This document shows positions 17,220 through 24,215 of a DNA stretch of 64,000 bases, piece by piece. The DNA comes from Tardiphaga alba (GTDB lineage Bacteria; Pseudomonadota; Alphaproteobacteria; Rhizobiales; Xanthobacteraceae): positions 1,257,001-1,321,000 of the forward strand of contig NZ_CP036498.1 in the NCBI RefSeq assembly GCF_018279705.1, read 5' to 3'. The position numbers and the translations under genes are program-made. The notes under the pieces are model-generated. The model searched no databases. It worked only from the letters and a program-made list of their open reading frames with translations, and was not told where the DNA came from. Within the stretch, counting starts at the first letter, position 1. Each line of letters opens with the position of its first letter.

Positions 17220-18203
17220 TTACACGGCGGCGCGGCGCAGCCGGTCGTTGATGGCTTCGCCGAGGCCGTGATGCGGCACCGGCATCACTGCGATGGCGGC
17301 GGCGCCCACGGCATCGAGCGCGCGAAGATAACCGAAAAGATTGGCCGCGGCTTCCCCGAGATCGCCGTCTTTCGACAGGTTCATCACGGCCGCGGCGTGC
17401 TCGATCCCGGTGAGCGTGGCCGCGCCGAATGCGAGCAGGGCCTCGCCGGGCTCCACATGGCCGGCCATCAGTCGCACCGGCGTGCGCGGCGCGTAATGTG
17501 AGGCCAGCATGCCCGGAGCGAGCGGTTGATGATTGTCAGTTGCCGGCTCTTCCGGCGGCCGTGCCAGTGCCACGCCGAGCACCCGCTCGATGGCTTCGCG
17601 CGGCAGCCCGCCGGGCCGCAGCAGCATCGGCTGTTCAAAGCAGCCGACGATGGTGGATTCGACGCCCACCTCCACCGGCCCACCATCGACGATCATGTCG
17701 ATCCGGCCGTCGAGATCGGCTTTCACATGGGCCGCCGTGGTCGGCGACACATGGCCGGAGATATTGGCCGAGGGCGCCACCACGGCGCCGCCAAAGGCCT
17801 GCAGCAGGGCATGGGCGACCGGATGATCCGGCACCCGGATCGCCACCGTATCGAGCCCGGCCGTGGCCAGATCCGACACCGGGCAGTTTTCCAATTTGGG
17901 CAGCACCAGCGTCAACGGCCCCGGCCAGAACGCCTCGGCCAGCGCCAGCGCACGCGCATCGAAGCGCGCGATCTGCCTGGCCGCAGCGAGGTCCGCCACA
18001 TGGGCGATCAGCGGATTGAAGCTCGGCCGGCCCTTGGCCTCGTAGATGCCTGCCACCGCCCGCGGATTGGCCGCATCGGCGCCGAGCCCGTAGACCGTCT
18101 CGGTCGGAAACGCCACCAGGCCACCCGCGCGCAGGCAGCCGGCCGCCTCCGCAATGGCGCGGTCGGTGGTGTCGGCAATCCGGGCGGTGAGGGCCACTTG
18201 CAT
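17220..18203 (-). CDS. L-threonylcarbamoyladenylate synthase (Sua5/YrdC/YciO family)
   Basis: The 327-residue protein has an N-terminal YrdC domain and a C-terminal Sua5 domain, so it is the long Sua5 form. Key segments are GGLVAFPTETVYGLGADA, AKGRPSFNPLIAHV and PSANISGHVSPTTAAHV; the C-terminal part begins around GMLASHYAPRTPVRL. It makes threonylcarbamoyl-AMP from threonine, bicarbonate and ATP, the first step of the t6A modification at position 37 of tRNAs reading ANN codons. A tRNA gene lies just upstream on the other strand, which is probably chance. Confidence 0.95.
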   Translation of the reverse strand: MQVALTARIADTTDRAIAEAAGCLRAGGLVAFPTETVYGLGADAANPRAVAGIYEAKGRPSFNPLIAHVADLAAARQIARFDARALALAEAFWPGPLTLVLPKLENCPVSDLATAGLDTVAIRVPDHPVAHALLQAFGGAVVAPSANISGHVSPTTAAHVKADLDGRIDMIVDGGPVEVGVESTIVGCFEQPMLLRPGGLPREAIERVLGVALARPPEEPATDNHQPLAPGMLASHYAPRTPVRLMAGHVEPGEALLAFGAATLTGIEHAAAVMNLSKDGDLGEAAANLFGYLRALDAVGAAAIAVMPVPHHGLGEAINDRLRRAAV

Positions 18204-18288
18204 GGCTGGTCCTTAATAAAAATGTCGTCTGCTTCATACAGGGGTTCTTGCGGTCTGCGAAACCCGTCGCTATACAGCCGGCTCTTGT

Positions 18289-18365
18289 CGGAGTGTGGCT
18301 CAGCCCGGTAGAGCACTGCGTTCGGGACGCAGGGGTCGCAGGTTCGAATCCTGCCACTCCGACCA
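18289..18365 (+). tRNA. tRNA-Pro (anticodon CGG)
   Basis: This is a 77-base cloverleaf. Acceptor arms CGGAGTG and CACTCCG pair fully. The D arm has GCTCAGCCCGGTAGAGC, the anticodon stem is CTGCG/CGCAG around the loop TTCGGGA with anticodon CGG, and the T arm GCAGGTTCGAATCCTGC is complete. The discriminator is A and the CCA end is encoded. It reads the proline codon CCG. No integrated element or copy of the tRNA 3' end was seen nearby. Confidence 0.97.
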
Positions 18366-18787
18366 TGAAATCATTGAAGTTTTCCGGACTTCAGGCGAGT
18401 CGCCAGCGAATCTGGCGACGGGGGTTCCGACCTAGACCGGCGCGACGCGCCGTGCAAAATGTCCGGAAAATGGCGATCCCGTCTGGAGCGGATTCCAGGA
18501 CTCCTTTCAAACCAGCAATCCTCCAATCGACCGCTTGTGGCGTGCCCATGCGCGCGACCGTTCGATGCTTCATTCGTTTGCTTTCAACCGCACCAGGCAC
18601 GCCCGATCGCCCAACGCTGGCGATTTCGCTGCTGTTGCAGGACTGTCATCCTGACGTCATCGATCGGGTGGAATAGATCGGCCGAAAATTGTTGGTTCTG
18701 CAATGGCTTCCGCAGCAATCGTAGGCTGCGCGACCGCTGGTTGGCCAAGACTGTGGAATTCAATGACTGCCGAACTCGATATGCGCG
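18366..18787. other. Intergenic region after the tRNA
   Basis: There are 422 bases without a convincing gene. A perfect 8-base hairpin (GTCGCCAG, loop CGAAT, CTGGCGAC) lies at 18399-18419 without a T tract; it could end or process the tRNA transcript. It is nested inside a second inverted repeat, TTTTCCGGAC at 18380-18389 and GTCCGGAAAA at 18461-18470. Short open frames occur on both strands but lack start signals and family resemblance. The promoter of the STN gene must lie near the right end; none could be defined. Confidence 0.55.
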
Positions 18788-19558
18788 ATGTGTACCGTAG
18801 CCCAACGACGCGATGACATGCAGGCCGTGGTCCGACGCCCGATGCGTGGCCGCGACTTCAGCCGCTGGTGCCAGGCTGCGCTCAAAATTGCCGTCCTGCT
18901 GTCGATCATGTCCGCGGCCCTGGCGTCGGCGATCAGGGCCAGCGACGACGCTCGCGACTTCGCGCCGATGCAATTCAATATTCCAGGTCAACCGCTGGCG
19001 TCGGCCTTGCAGACATATAGCAGGGTCACCGGCGTGCAATTGCTCTATGAGAGTGGCGCCACCAATGATCGCGATGCGCCTGCGATCACGGGCGAAATGA
19101 CCCGGGATGCTGCGCTGCGCCTGCTGATTGCCGATACCGGGTTGATGATCCGCTACACGCGCGCGAACTCCATCACATTGGTGCCGGCCATCGCGGATCC
19201 CGACGCGCCACCCATGGCCGTATTCGATCAGGCCGATCTGGCGCTCGATACACTGCTCGTGCGCAAGCAGAGGCCAACGACGGACGCGTCGCAATTGCGC
19301 GCTTACAGCGGTGTCATTCAAGCCGACATTCAACAGGCACTCCGCAAGGAGTCCAAAACGCGCAACGGTGTCTACAGCGCCGGGATCAAGCTATGGATCG
19401 ATGGTCCGCGCACGATCCGGCGGACCGAGCTGTTTCGCTCGTCCGGCGATCATGAGCGCGATGATGCGATCGGACGACTGCTGGATGGTTTGCAGGTCAG
19501 CCAGGCGCCGCCAGCGCATACGCCGCAGCCCGTCATGGTCATGATTACGGTCCGATAG
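18788..19558 (+). CDS. Secreted STN-domain protein with a TonB-C-like end
   Basis: This 256-residue protein has a signal sequence around residues 32-52 (AVLLSIMSAALASAIRASDD). Residues about 59-135 form a secretin/TonB N-terminal (STN) domain (FNIPGQPLASALQTYSRVTG, then MTRDAALRLLIADTGLMIRY), the signalling domain found at the start of FecA-like receptors. The last 80 residues look like a TonB C-terminal fold (WIDGPRTIRRTELFRSSGDH, ending PVMVMITVR). A free STN domain without a barrel is unusual. The next gene, a TonB, starts 2 bases later. I infer a periplasmic signalling partner for the FecR-like protein encoded downstream. The start could also be the ATG at 18818. Confidence 0.82.
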   Translation: MCTVAQRRDDMQAVVRRPMRGRDFSRWCQAALKIAVLLSIMSAALASAIRASDDARDFAPMQFNIPGQPLASALQTYSRVTGVQLLYESGATNDRDAPAITGEMTRDAALRLLIADTGLMIRYTRANSITLVPAIADPDAPPMAVFDQADLALDTLLVRKQRPTTDASQLRAYSGVIQADIQQALRKESKTRNGVYSAGIKLWIDGPRTIRRTELFRSSGDHERDDAIGRLLDGLQVSQAPPAHTPQPVMVMITVR

Positions 19559-19560
19559 CG

Positions 19561-20298
19561 ATGGCCGAAACGCAACCAGCAACATTCGATCGATACGGGC
19601 ATGAGCCGAACAAGGCGCCCGCATTCGATTTCCATGATGAGGCCGATACGGGCATGTCCGCGACCGGGCGCCTGCTGATCGGCAGCACGGTGATCGTTCC
19701 GGTCCTTGTCGCCGTCGGCGTCTATTGGTTGCATCAACTGCCGGTCGGGCCGGCGCTGAAGACCGGCAACTCCACGATCCAGGTCGAACTGATCCCGGCG
19801 CCCGTGCCGGCCACCGAGTTCAAGCAGGCCGCGCTCCAGCAGAGCCCGCCCATTGCAGATTTTCAGGTCGAACCGAAGATCGTCGAACAAAGTCTCGCGC
19901 CTGTTGAGCAGGAGACCGCGCCGCAGCCGCAACCGGCGCCGTCACCGCGCCCGGCCGCAGTGCCTGAACAGAAGCCGGCGGGTGGTGGACAGAGCCGTCC
20001 GATGCCGGTCGGCACAGCGTCGCGCTTTCAACGCGTTCTGCTGACGCATATCGAGCGCTATCAATCCTATCCGGCGACGGCGCGCCGTGACGGCCACGAA
20101 GACACGGTGTTTGTGGTGTTTGCCATGCGGCGCGACGGGACTGTTGCGCGTGTCGAGATCAAATCGAGCTCCGGACAACCGATCCTGGATCAGGCCGCTA
20201 TCGAAACGATCCGGCGTGCACAGCCGCTCCCGAAAATCCCCGCTGACATGCCGGATATCCTCACGGTGTCGGTGCCTGTGACCTTTCGCGCGCGCTGA
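19561..20298 (+). CDS. Energy transducer TonB
   Basis: The 245-residue protein has a single N-terminal membrane helix (LIGSTVIVPVLVAVGVYWLH, about residues 38-57), a proline-rich linker near residues 115-140 (EQETAPQPQPAPSPRPAA) and a C-terminal TonB domain (residues about 155-245) with RYQSYPATARRDGHEDTVFV and IKSSSGQPILDQAAIETIRR. TonB spans the periplasm and passes inner-membrane proton energy to an outer-membrane partner. The gene is coupled to the STN gene and followed after 118 bases by the ECF sigma gene. No exbB/exbD adjoins it directly; these occur 4 kb downstream. Confidence 0.92.
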   Translation: MAETQPATFDRYGHEPNKAPAFDFHDEADTGMSATGRLLIGSTVIVPVLVAVGVYWLHQLPVGPALKTGNSTIQVELIPAPVPATEFKQAALQQSPPIADFQVEPKIVEQSLAPVEQETAPQPQPAPSPRPAAVPEQKPAGGGQSRPMPVGTASRFQRVLLTHIERYQSYPATARRDGHEDTVFVVFAMRRDGTVARVEIKSSSGQPILDQAAIETIRRAQPLPKIPADMPDILTVSVPVTFRAR

Positions 20299-20357
20299 CG
20301 ATATTCATGCTCGCTGATGCGAGATGCGATCGTTCCGTAATTAATCTGTCATCTCTG

Positions 20358-20394
20358 ACCGGTAACACCGTGCCTGTTTGAAGGTGTAACCGGT
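20358..20394. promoter_or_regulatory. Inverted repeat upstream of the ECF sigma gene
   Basis: ACCGGTAACACC (20358-20369) and GGTGTAACCGGT (20383-20394) are reverse complements with one mismatch, around a 13-base spacer. The repeat lies 22 bases before the sigma-factor start and 60 bases after the tonB stop. It has no T tract, so an operator or a structured leader is more likely than a terminator. The protein that would bind is unknown. Confidence 0.5.
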
Positions 20395-20416
20395 TGATGC
20401 ATAAGGGCTGTGACCG

Positions 20417-20956
20417 TTGAGTGGCGTAGATCGTACGACATTGCGTGATGTCCTTGCGGCCGATTACACCGGCCTTTTCAAGCGTTTGACGCGTCGTCTC
20501 GGGAACTCGGAGCTGGCAGGCGAAGCTCTGCAGGACACCTTTTTGCGCGTCGAGCGGATGACCAACGCCACCGCAATCAGCAGTCCAAAAGATTACTTAT
20601 TCCGTATGGCGTTGAACGTCGCGACCGATCGCCGGCGTGTCGAGCAGCGCCATCTCAGTCTCGATGCGGTCGATGCCTTGCTCGATGTTCCCGATGACAG
20701 TCCGGATGCGTCGGCGATTGTCGAAGGCCGTCAGGATATCCAGGCGCTCGATCGTGCTTTGGCGGAACTGCCGGCGCGTGCTCGCCAGGTTTTCGTTCTC
20801 GCCGTCATCAAGAAAATGGCGGATCAGCAGATTGCTGCGCAGCTCGGAGTGAGCCTCCGGACTGTCGAGATCGATCTGCGCAATGCGTTGAAGCACTGCG
20901 CACAGAGGCTGGATCGCACTTTGATAAGACGTACGGGCGGACCACGCCCGCGCTAG
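20417..20956 (+). CDS. ECF-family RNA polymerase sigma factor (FecI-like)
   Basis: This 179-residue sigma-70 factor has only regions 2 and 4. Region 2 includes LAADYTGLFKRLTRRLGNSE and KDYLFRMALNVATDRRR; region 4 contains the helix-turn-helix MADQQIAAQLGVSLRTVEID. Together with the FecR-type gene that follows, it belongs to the FecI group that is held until a cell-surface signal arrives. The start is a TTG, and no better start fits. It probably drives the envelope gene set downstream, which is inference from position. Confidence 0.92.
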   Translation: MSGVDRTTLRDVLAADYTGLFKRLTRRLGNSELAGEALQDTFLRVERMTNATAISSPKDYLFRMALNVATDRRRVEQRHLSLDAVDALLDVPDDSPDASAIVEGRQDIQALDRALAELPARARQVFVLAVIKKMADQQIAAQLGVSLRTVEIDLRNALKHCAQRLDRTLIRRTGGPRPR

Positions 20957-21114
20957 GCGTTTCTAGAGTGAATACTTACTGGCCGATAGCAGTCAGCGCT
21001 GATTGCGCTTGGTCGGTGCCGCTTGCCTTGGAAGTCCGCTCGGAATCTATCGGGTCGGGAAAATTTGTGTCATTAAATCATGATTCGGCTGCGGGTTAGC
21101 CGGGCCCCGACCGT

Positions 21115-21128
21115 CTAGATATCTAGAG
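21115..21128. promoter_or_regulatory. Perfect 14-base palindrome upstream of the FecR-type gene
   Basis: TCTAGATATCTAGA is self-complementary over its full length and lies 115-128 bases before the ATG chosen for the anti-sigma gene, within a 286-base gap that is otherwise empty. It could be an operator; chance cannot be excluded. Confidence 0.35.
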
Positions 21129-21242
21129 GGTCTTCATCATTCTCGATTCAACCGATTAGAAGCTCCGCGACATCGATGACTCACATCATTTTTATGGTCC
21201 GGACTCCCGTTGTTCCCGCCTCGTCGGTTGGTTCGGACACGC

Positions 21243-22238
21243 ATGCGCACGGGATGCGGCGCCGTGGCTGAGCCCGTCGATGACAGCAATCTGCTCGAAC
21301 GGGCGATCGATTGGGTCGCGTTGCTGCGCTCCGGCAGTGCGACGACGGACGATGCCGATCGCCTGCAGCGTTGGCGCGCGCAAAGTCCGTCGCATGAAGA
21401 TGCTTTCCGGCAAGCCGCGCGGCTGTATCGCGATCTCGGCGCGATGGGGGCGGAGCTCGAGCGTGACAAAGTGCGTTCTCTGGCAGCGCGGTCGCCTGTG
21501 CGTCGGCTGGTCAATCGACGCTCGCTGATCGGTGGCGCCATCGCGGCATCCGCGGTCGGCTATCTGGCGATCAAGCCGCCGCTTGAGATGTGGCCATCAC
21601 TTGCGGAAATGTCGGCGGATTATCGGACCGGCAAGGGTGAGCAGCTCGATGTGGCGCTGGCGGAGAATGTGTCGCTGAAGCTCAACACGCAGACCAGCAT
21701 TGCGGTGCGTGGTAGCGGTATCAATCCGAGTGTCGAGCTGATCAACGGCGAGGCCGTGATCACCGCGAAACGGCAGCAGAGCGAACCGCTGGTCGTGGTC
21801 GCCGCGGCTGGCAAGATCGCGTCGGCGATGGGCGAGCTCAATATCCGCTGTATCGATGGCAGCGTGCTTGCGACCTGTCTTGCAGGCTCCATCACCGTCA
21901 CACATGGCGGCCGCAGCGTGGAACTCACGGCCGGCCAGCAGGTCTCTTACTCGGCGACCGATCCGCTTGGGCGTCCGGTCGCCATCACCGATCCCGGCAG
22001 TCTGTCGGCGTGGCGTGAAAAACTCCTGATCTTCAAGGACAAGCCGCTGGCTGCGGTGATCAGCGAGATCAATCGCTATCGTCCCGGCAAGATCGTGATT
22101 ACCGATAGCGAACTCGGGCGGCGTCTCATCAACGGCACCTTCCACACCGACAAGCTCGACGATTTCGTCGCGCAGGTTCGTCAATTGTATGCCGTGAAGG
22201 TTCGCTCCCTGCTGGGCGGCCTCGTTCTGCTTGGCTGA
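21243..22238 (+). CDS. FecR family protein (anti-sigma regulator)
   Basis: The protein has 331 residues from the ATG at 21243. An N-terminal cytoplasmic DUF4880-like segment (ERAIDWVALLRSGSATTDDA) is followed by a single membrane helix (RRSLIGGAIAASAVGYLAIK), a periplasmic FecR domain (YRTGKGEQLDVALAENVSLK onward) and a C-terminal STN-binding-type domain (FKDKPLAAVISEINRYRPGK, LINGTFHTDKLDDFVAQVRQ). FecR proteins read the state of an outer-membrane STN domain and control the paired ECF sigma factor. Here the candidate STN partner is the free protein encoded at 18788. Other starts (21210 TTG, 21264 GTG) are possible. Confidence 0.9.
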   Translation: MRTGCGAVAEPVDDSNLLERAIDWVALLRSGSATTDDADRLQRWRAQSPSHEDAFRQAARLYRDLGAMGAELERDKVRSLAARSPVRRLVNRRSLIGGAIAASAVGYLAIKPPLEMWPSLAEMSADYRTGKGEQLDVALAENVSLKLNTQTSIAVRGSGINPSVELINGEAVITAKRQQSEPLVVVAAAGKIASAMGELNIRCIDGSVLATCLAGSITVTHGGRSVELTAGQQVSYSATDPLGRPVAITDPGSLSAWREKLLIFKDKPLAAVISEINRYRPGKIVITDSELGRRLINGTFHTDKLDDFVAQVRQLYAVKVRSLLGGLVLLG

Positions 22239-22426
22239 CAAATAGCAACTCACATCGCTGAAAGTAGAGCCATCTCGCCTGCGGGATGTTCTTGCCATGC
22301 AATGGTCGATGCTGCTTGCTGATTCGGTCTTCATGTTTTTCTTAATTTTCTTTTGCGGGTTGAAAGCTGCCCAACCGTCTTCATGACATAGGGACCTGGT
22401 CGTGAGCGCATTGCTCGCGCCCAGCG

Positions 22427-22442
22427 AGCCCTTTTGTGGGCT
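22427..22442 (+). promoter_or_regulatory. Hairpin immediately before the TpsB start codon
   Basis: AGCCC and GGGCT pair around the loop TTTTGT, ending 6 bases before the ATG at 22449, where a ribosome binding site would normally lie. No other Shine-Dalgarno sequence is evident. The hairpin might limit translation initiation; the stem is short, so this is tentative. Confidence 0.3.
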
Positions 22443-22448
22443 GTATAA

Positions 22449-24215
22449 ATGCTTTCTATTCTTCGCGATGACACCGGTGCGGCCGTTCCGAAGCGGCGTC
22501 TTCTGCAATCGTCTGCGCCGGCGGCTCTGATCCTCGCCAGCATCGGTGCATGTGGTTCGCTCTCATCCGCTGACGCTGCGCCGAGCAAGCAGGTCGCCGA
22601 AAATTCTTCGCAGGATGCGAAGGTTGCCGCCAAGCCCAATGCGGATTCGGCCCAGGCGCCGGCCGCACCTGCCGAGCCGTTGCAGCGTTTTGATATCGAT
22701 GATTTTGCCGTTCAGGGCGCAGACAAGCTGCCGCAGATCGATATCGAAGAAGCGATCTATCCTTTTCTTGGCCCGAGCCGCACTGCCGACGACGTCGAAA
22801 AAGCGCGCGCGGCGCTGGAGAAGGCCTATCACGACAAGGGGTTGCAGACCGTCAGCGTCTCGGTCCCGCAACAGAATGCGCTCACCGGTCGTGTGATCCT
22901 CAAGGTCACCGAGATGAAGGTCGGGCAGTTGCGCGTGAAGAACTCGCGCTATTTCGATCTCGACAAGATCAAGGATCGTGCGCCGTCGCTGAAGCAGGGT
23001 GTCGTGCCAAATTTCAACGACGTGACGAAGGATATCGTCGGTCTCAACCAGTGGCCCGATCGGCGCGTCACCCCGGCGCTGCGCGCGGGCATTGCGCCAG
23101 GTACCGTCGACGTCGATCTGAATGTGGAAGACAAGGCGCCGTTTCATGGCAGCATCGAACTCAACAACCGGCGTTCGCCGAATACGACGGCGTCGCGCCT
23201 GATCGGCACCGTTCGCTACGACAATCTGTGGCAGCGCGGCCATTCGTTCAGCTTCACCTATCAGGTCGCACCTGAAAATCCGAACGACGCCGAAGTGTTC
23301 TCCGCTTCCTATATGGCGCGCCTTGAGGACGTGGACTGGCTCAATGTCCTGGTCTATGGCGTGAAGTCGAGCAGCGACGTCGCCACGGTCGGCGGCATGA
23401 ATGTGGTCGGTCCCGGCCAGATCATCGGTGCCCGCGCCGTGATGACGTTGCCGGCGCGCGAGAACTTCTTCCACACCTTCTCGGTTGGTGCTGACTACAA
23501 GCACTTCGACCAGACGATGCGTGACCTTTCCGGAAACGGTTATGGGACGCCGATCACTTACGTGCCTGTGGTGGCCAGCTATGGCGCGACCTTCCAGGGC
23601 GAAAAATCGCTTACGCAGCTCAATGCGTCGGTCACCGCAGCCATGCGACCGGCTGGGGACGACTGGCGCCGGTTCGATGACAAGCGTGCTTACGCGTCAG
23701 GCAGCTTCTCGCATCTGAATGTCGATCTCGCTCATACGCATGAATTGCCCGAGGGCTTCCAGTTCTGGGCAAAGGTGCAGGGGCAGATTTCAGACGGACC
23801 GCAGGTGTCGAGCGAGCAGTTCAGCATCGGTGGTCTCGATACCGTCCGCGGCTATCTCGAATCTGAAGTGCTCGGCGACGACGGCGTCGTCGGCAATGTT
23901 GAAATCCGGTCTCCTGATGTCGGCTCGATGCTGCAGAAGGAGATGAAGGACGAGACCGGCGAGGGTGCGCCGCGCTTCACGACGTTCAACGAATGGCGAT
24001 TCTTTGGCTTCGTCGATGGCGGCCATGTCCGCGTGCAGCGGCCGCTCACGGAACAGCAATCGACGTTCGATGTCTGGAGCTACGGCGCCGGCACGCGTTT
24101 CAAGTTCTTCGAAGGTGTCAACGGCATGGTCGCCTATTCGGTGCCGATGGTGAGCCAAGCCTACACGCATGCCGGTACCGGTCGCGTGAATTTCCGTATC
24201 TGGGGTGAATTCTGA
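22449..24215 (+). CDS. ShlB/FhaC/HecB family outer-membrane protein (TpsB-type, Omp85 superfamily)
   Basis: The 588-residue protein has a signal-like N-terminus, a flexible Ala/Pro-rich stretch to residue 80, a first POTRA domain at about 81-156 (DFAVQGADKLPQIDIEEAIY, GLQTVSVSVPQQ), a second from about 157, and then a 16-strand-type barrel. The hallmark VRGY motif of the lid loop is at residue 466 within GGLDTVRGYLESEVLGDDGV. TpsB proteins move large TpsA exoproteins across the outer membrane. No TpsA gene is present here; instead the stop overlaps the start of an ExbB-type gene. It may be the outer-membrane partner of the Ton machinery encoded around it, which is inference. Confidence 0.9.
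   Translation: MLSILRDDTGAAVPKRRLLQSSAPAALILASIGACGSLSSADAAPSKQVAENSSQDAKVAAKPNADSAQAPAAPAEPLQRFDIDDFAVQGADKLPQIDIEEAIYPFLGPSRTADDVEKARAALEKAYHDKGLQTVSVSVPQQNALTGRVILKVTEMKVGQLRVKNSRYFDLDKIKDRAPSLKQGVVPNFNDVTKDIVGLNQWPDRRVTPALRAGIAPGTVDVDLNVEDKAPFHGSIELNNRRSPNTTASRLIGTVRYDNLWQRGHSFSFTYQVAPENPNDAEVFSASYMARLEDVDWLNVLVYGVKSSSDVATVGGMNVVGPGQIIGARAVMTLPARENFFHTFSVGADYKHFDQTMRDLSGNGYGTPITYVPVVASYGATFQGEKSLTQLNASVTAAMRPAGDDWRRFDDKRAYASGSFSHLNVDLAHTHELPEGFQFWAKVQGQISDGPQVSSEQFSIGGLDTVRGYLESEVLGDDGVVGNVEIRSPDVGSMLQKEMKDETGEGAPRFTTFNEWRFFGFVDGGHVRVQRPLTEQQSTFDVWSYGAGTRFKFFEGVNGMVAYSVPMVSQAYTHAGTGRVNFRIWGEF

Noticed and set aside
18289..18787. tRNA-Pro as an attachment site for an integrated element
   Set aside because: No integrase gene and no repeat of the tRNA 3' end were found downstream; the following genes have the same base composition as the rest.
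22364..22380. ECF promoter (GAAA and CGTCT) before the TpsB gene
   Set aside because: The two elements are only about 11 bases apart instead of 16-17, so they do not form a credible promoter.
22449..24215. Reading the TpsB gene as a haemolysin or adhesin export locus
   Set aside because: No TpsA-type gene (large, repeat-rich, with a haemagglutination N-terminal domain) lies within the window, so export of such a protein is not supported here.
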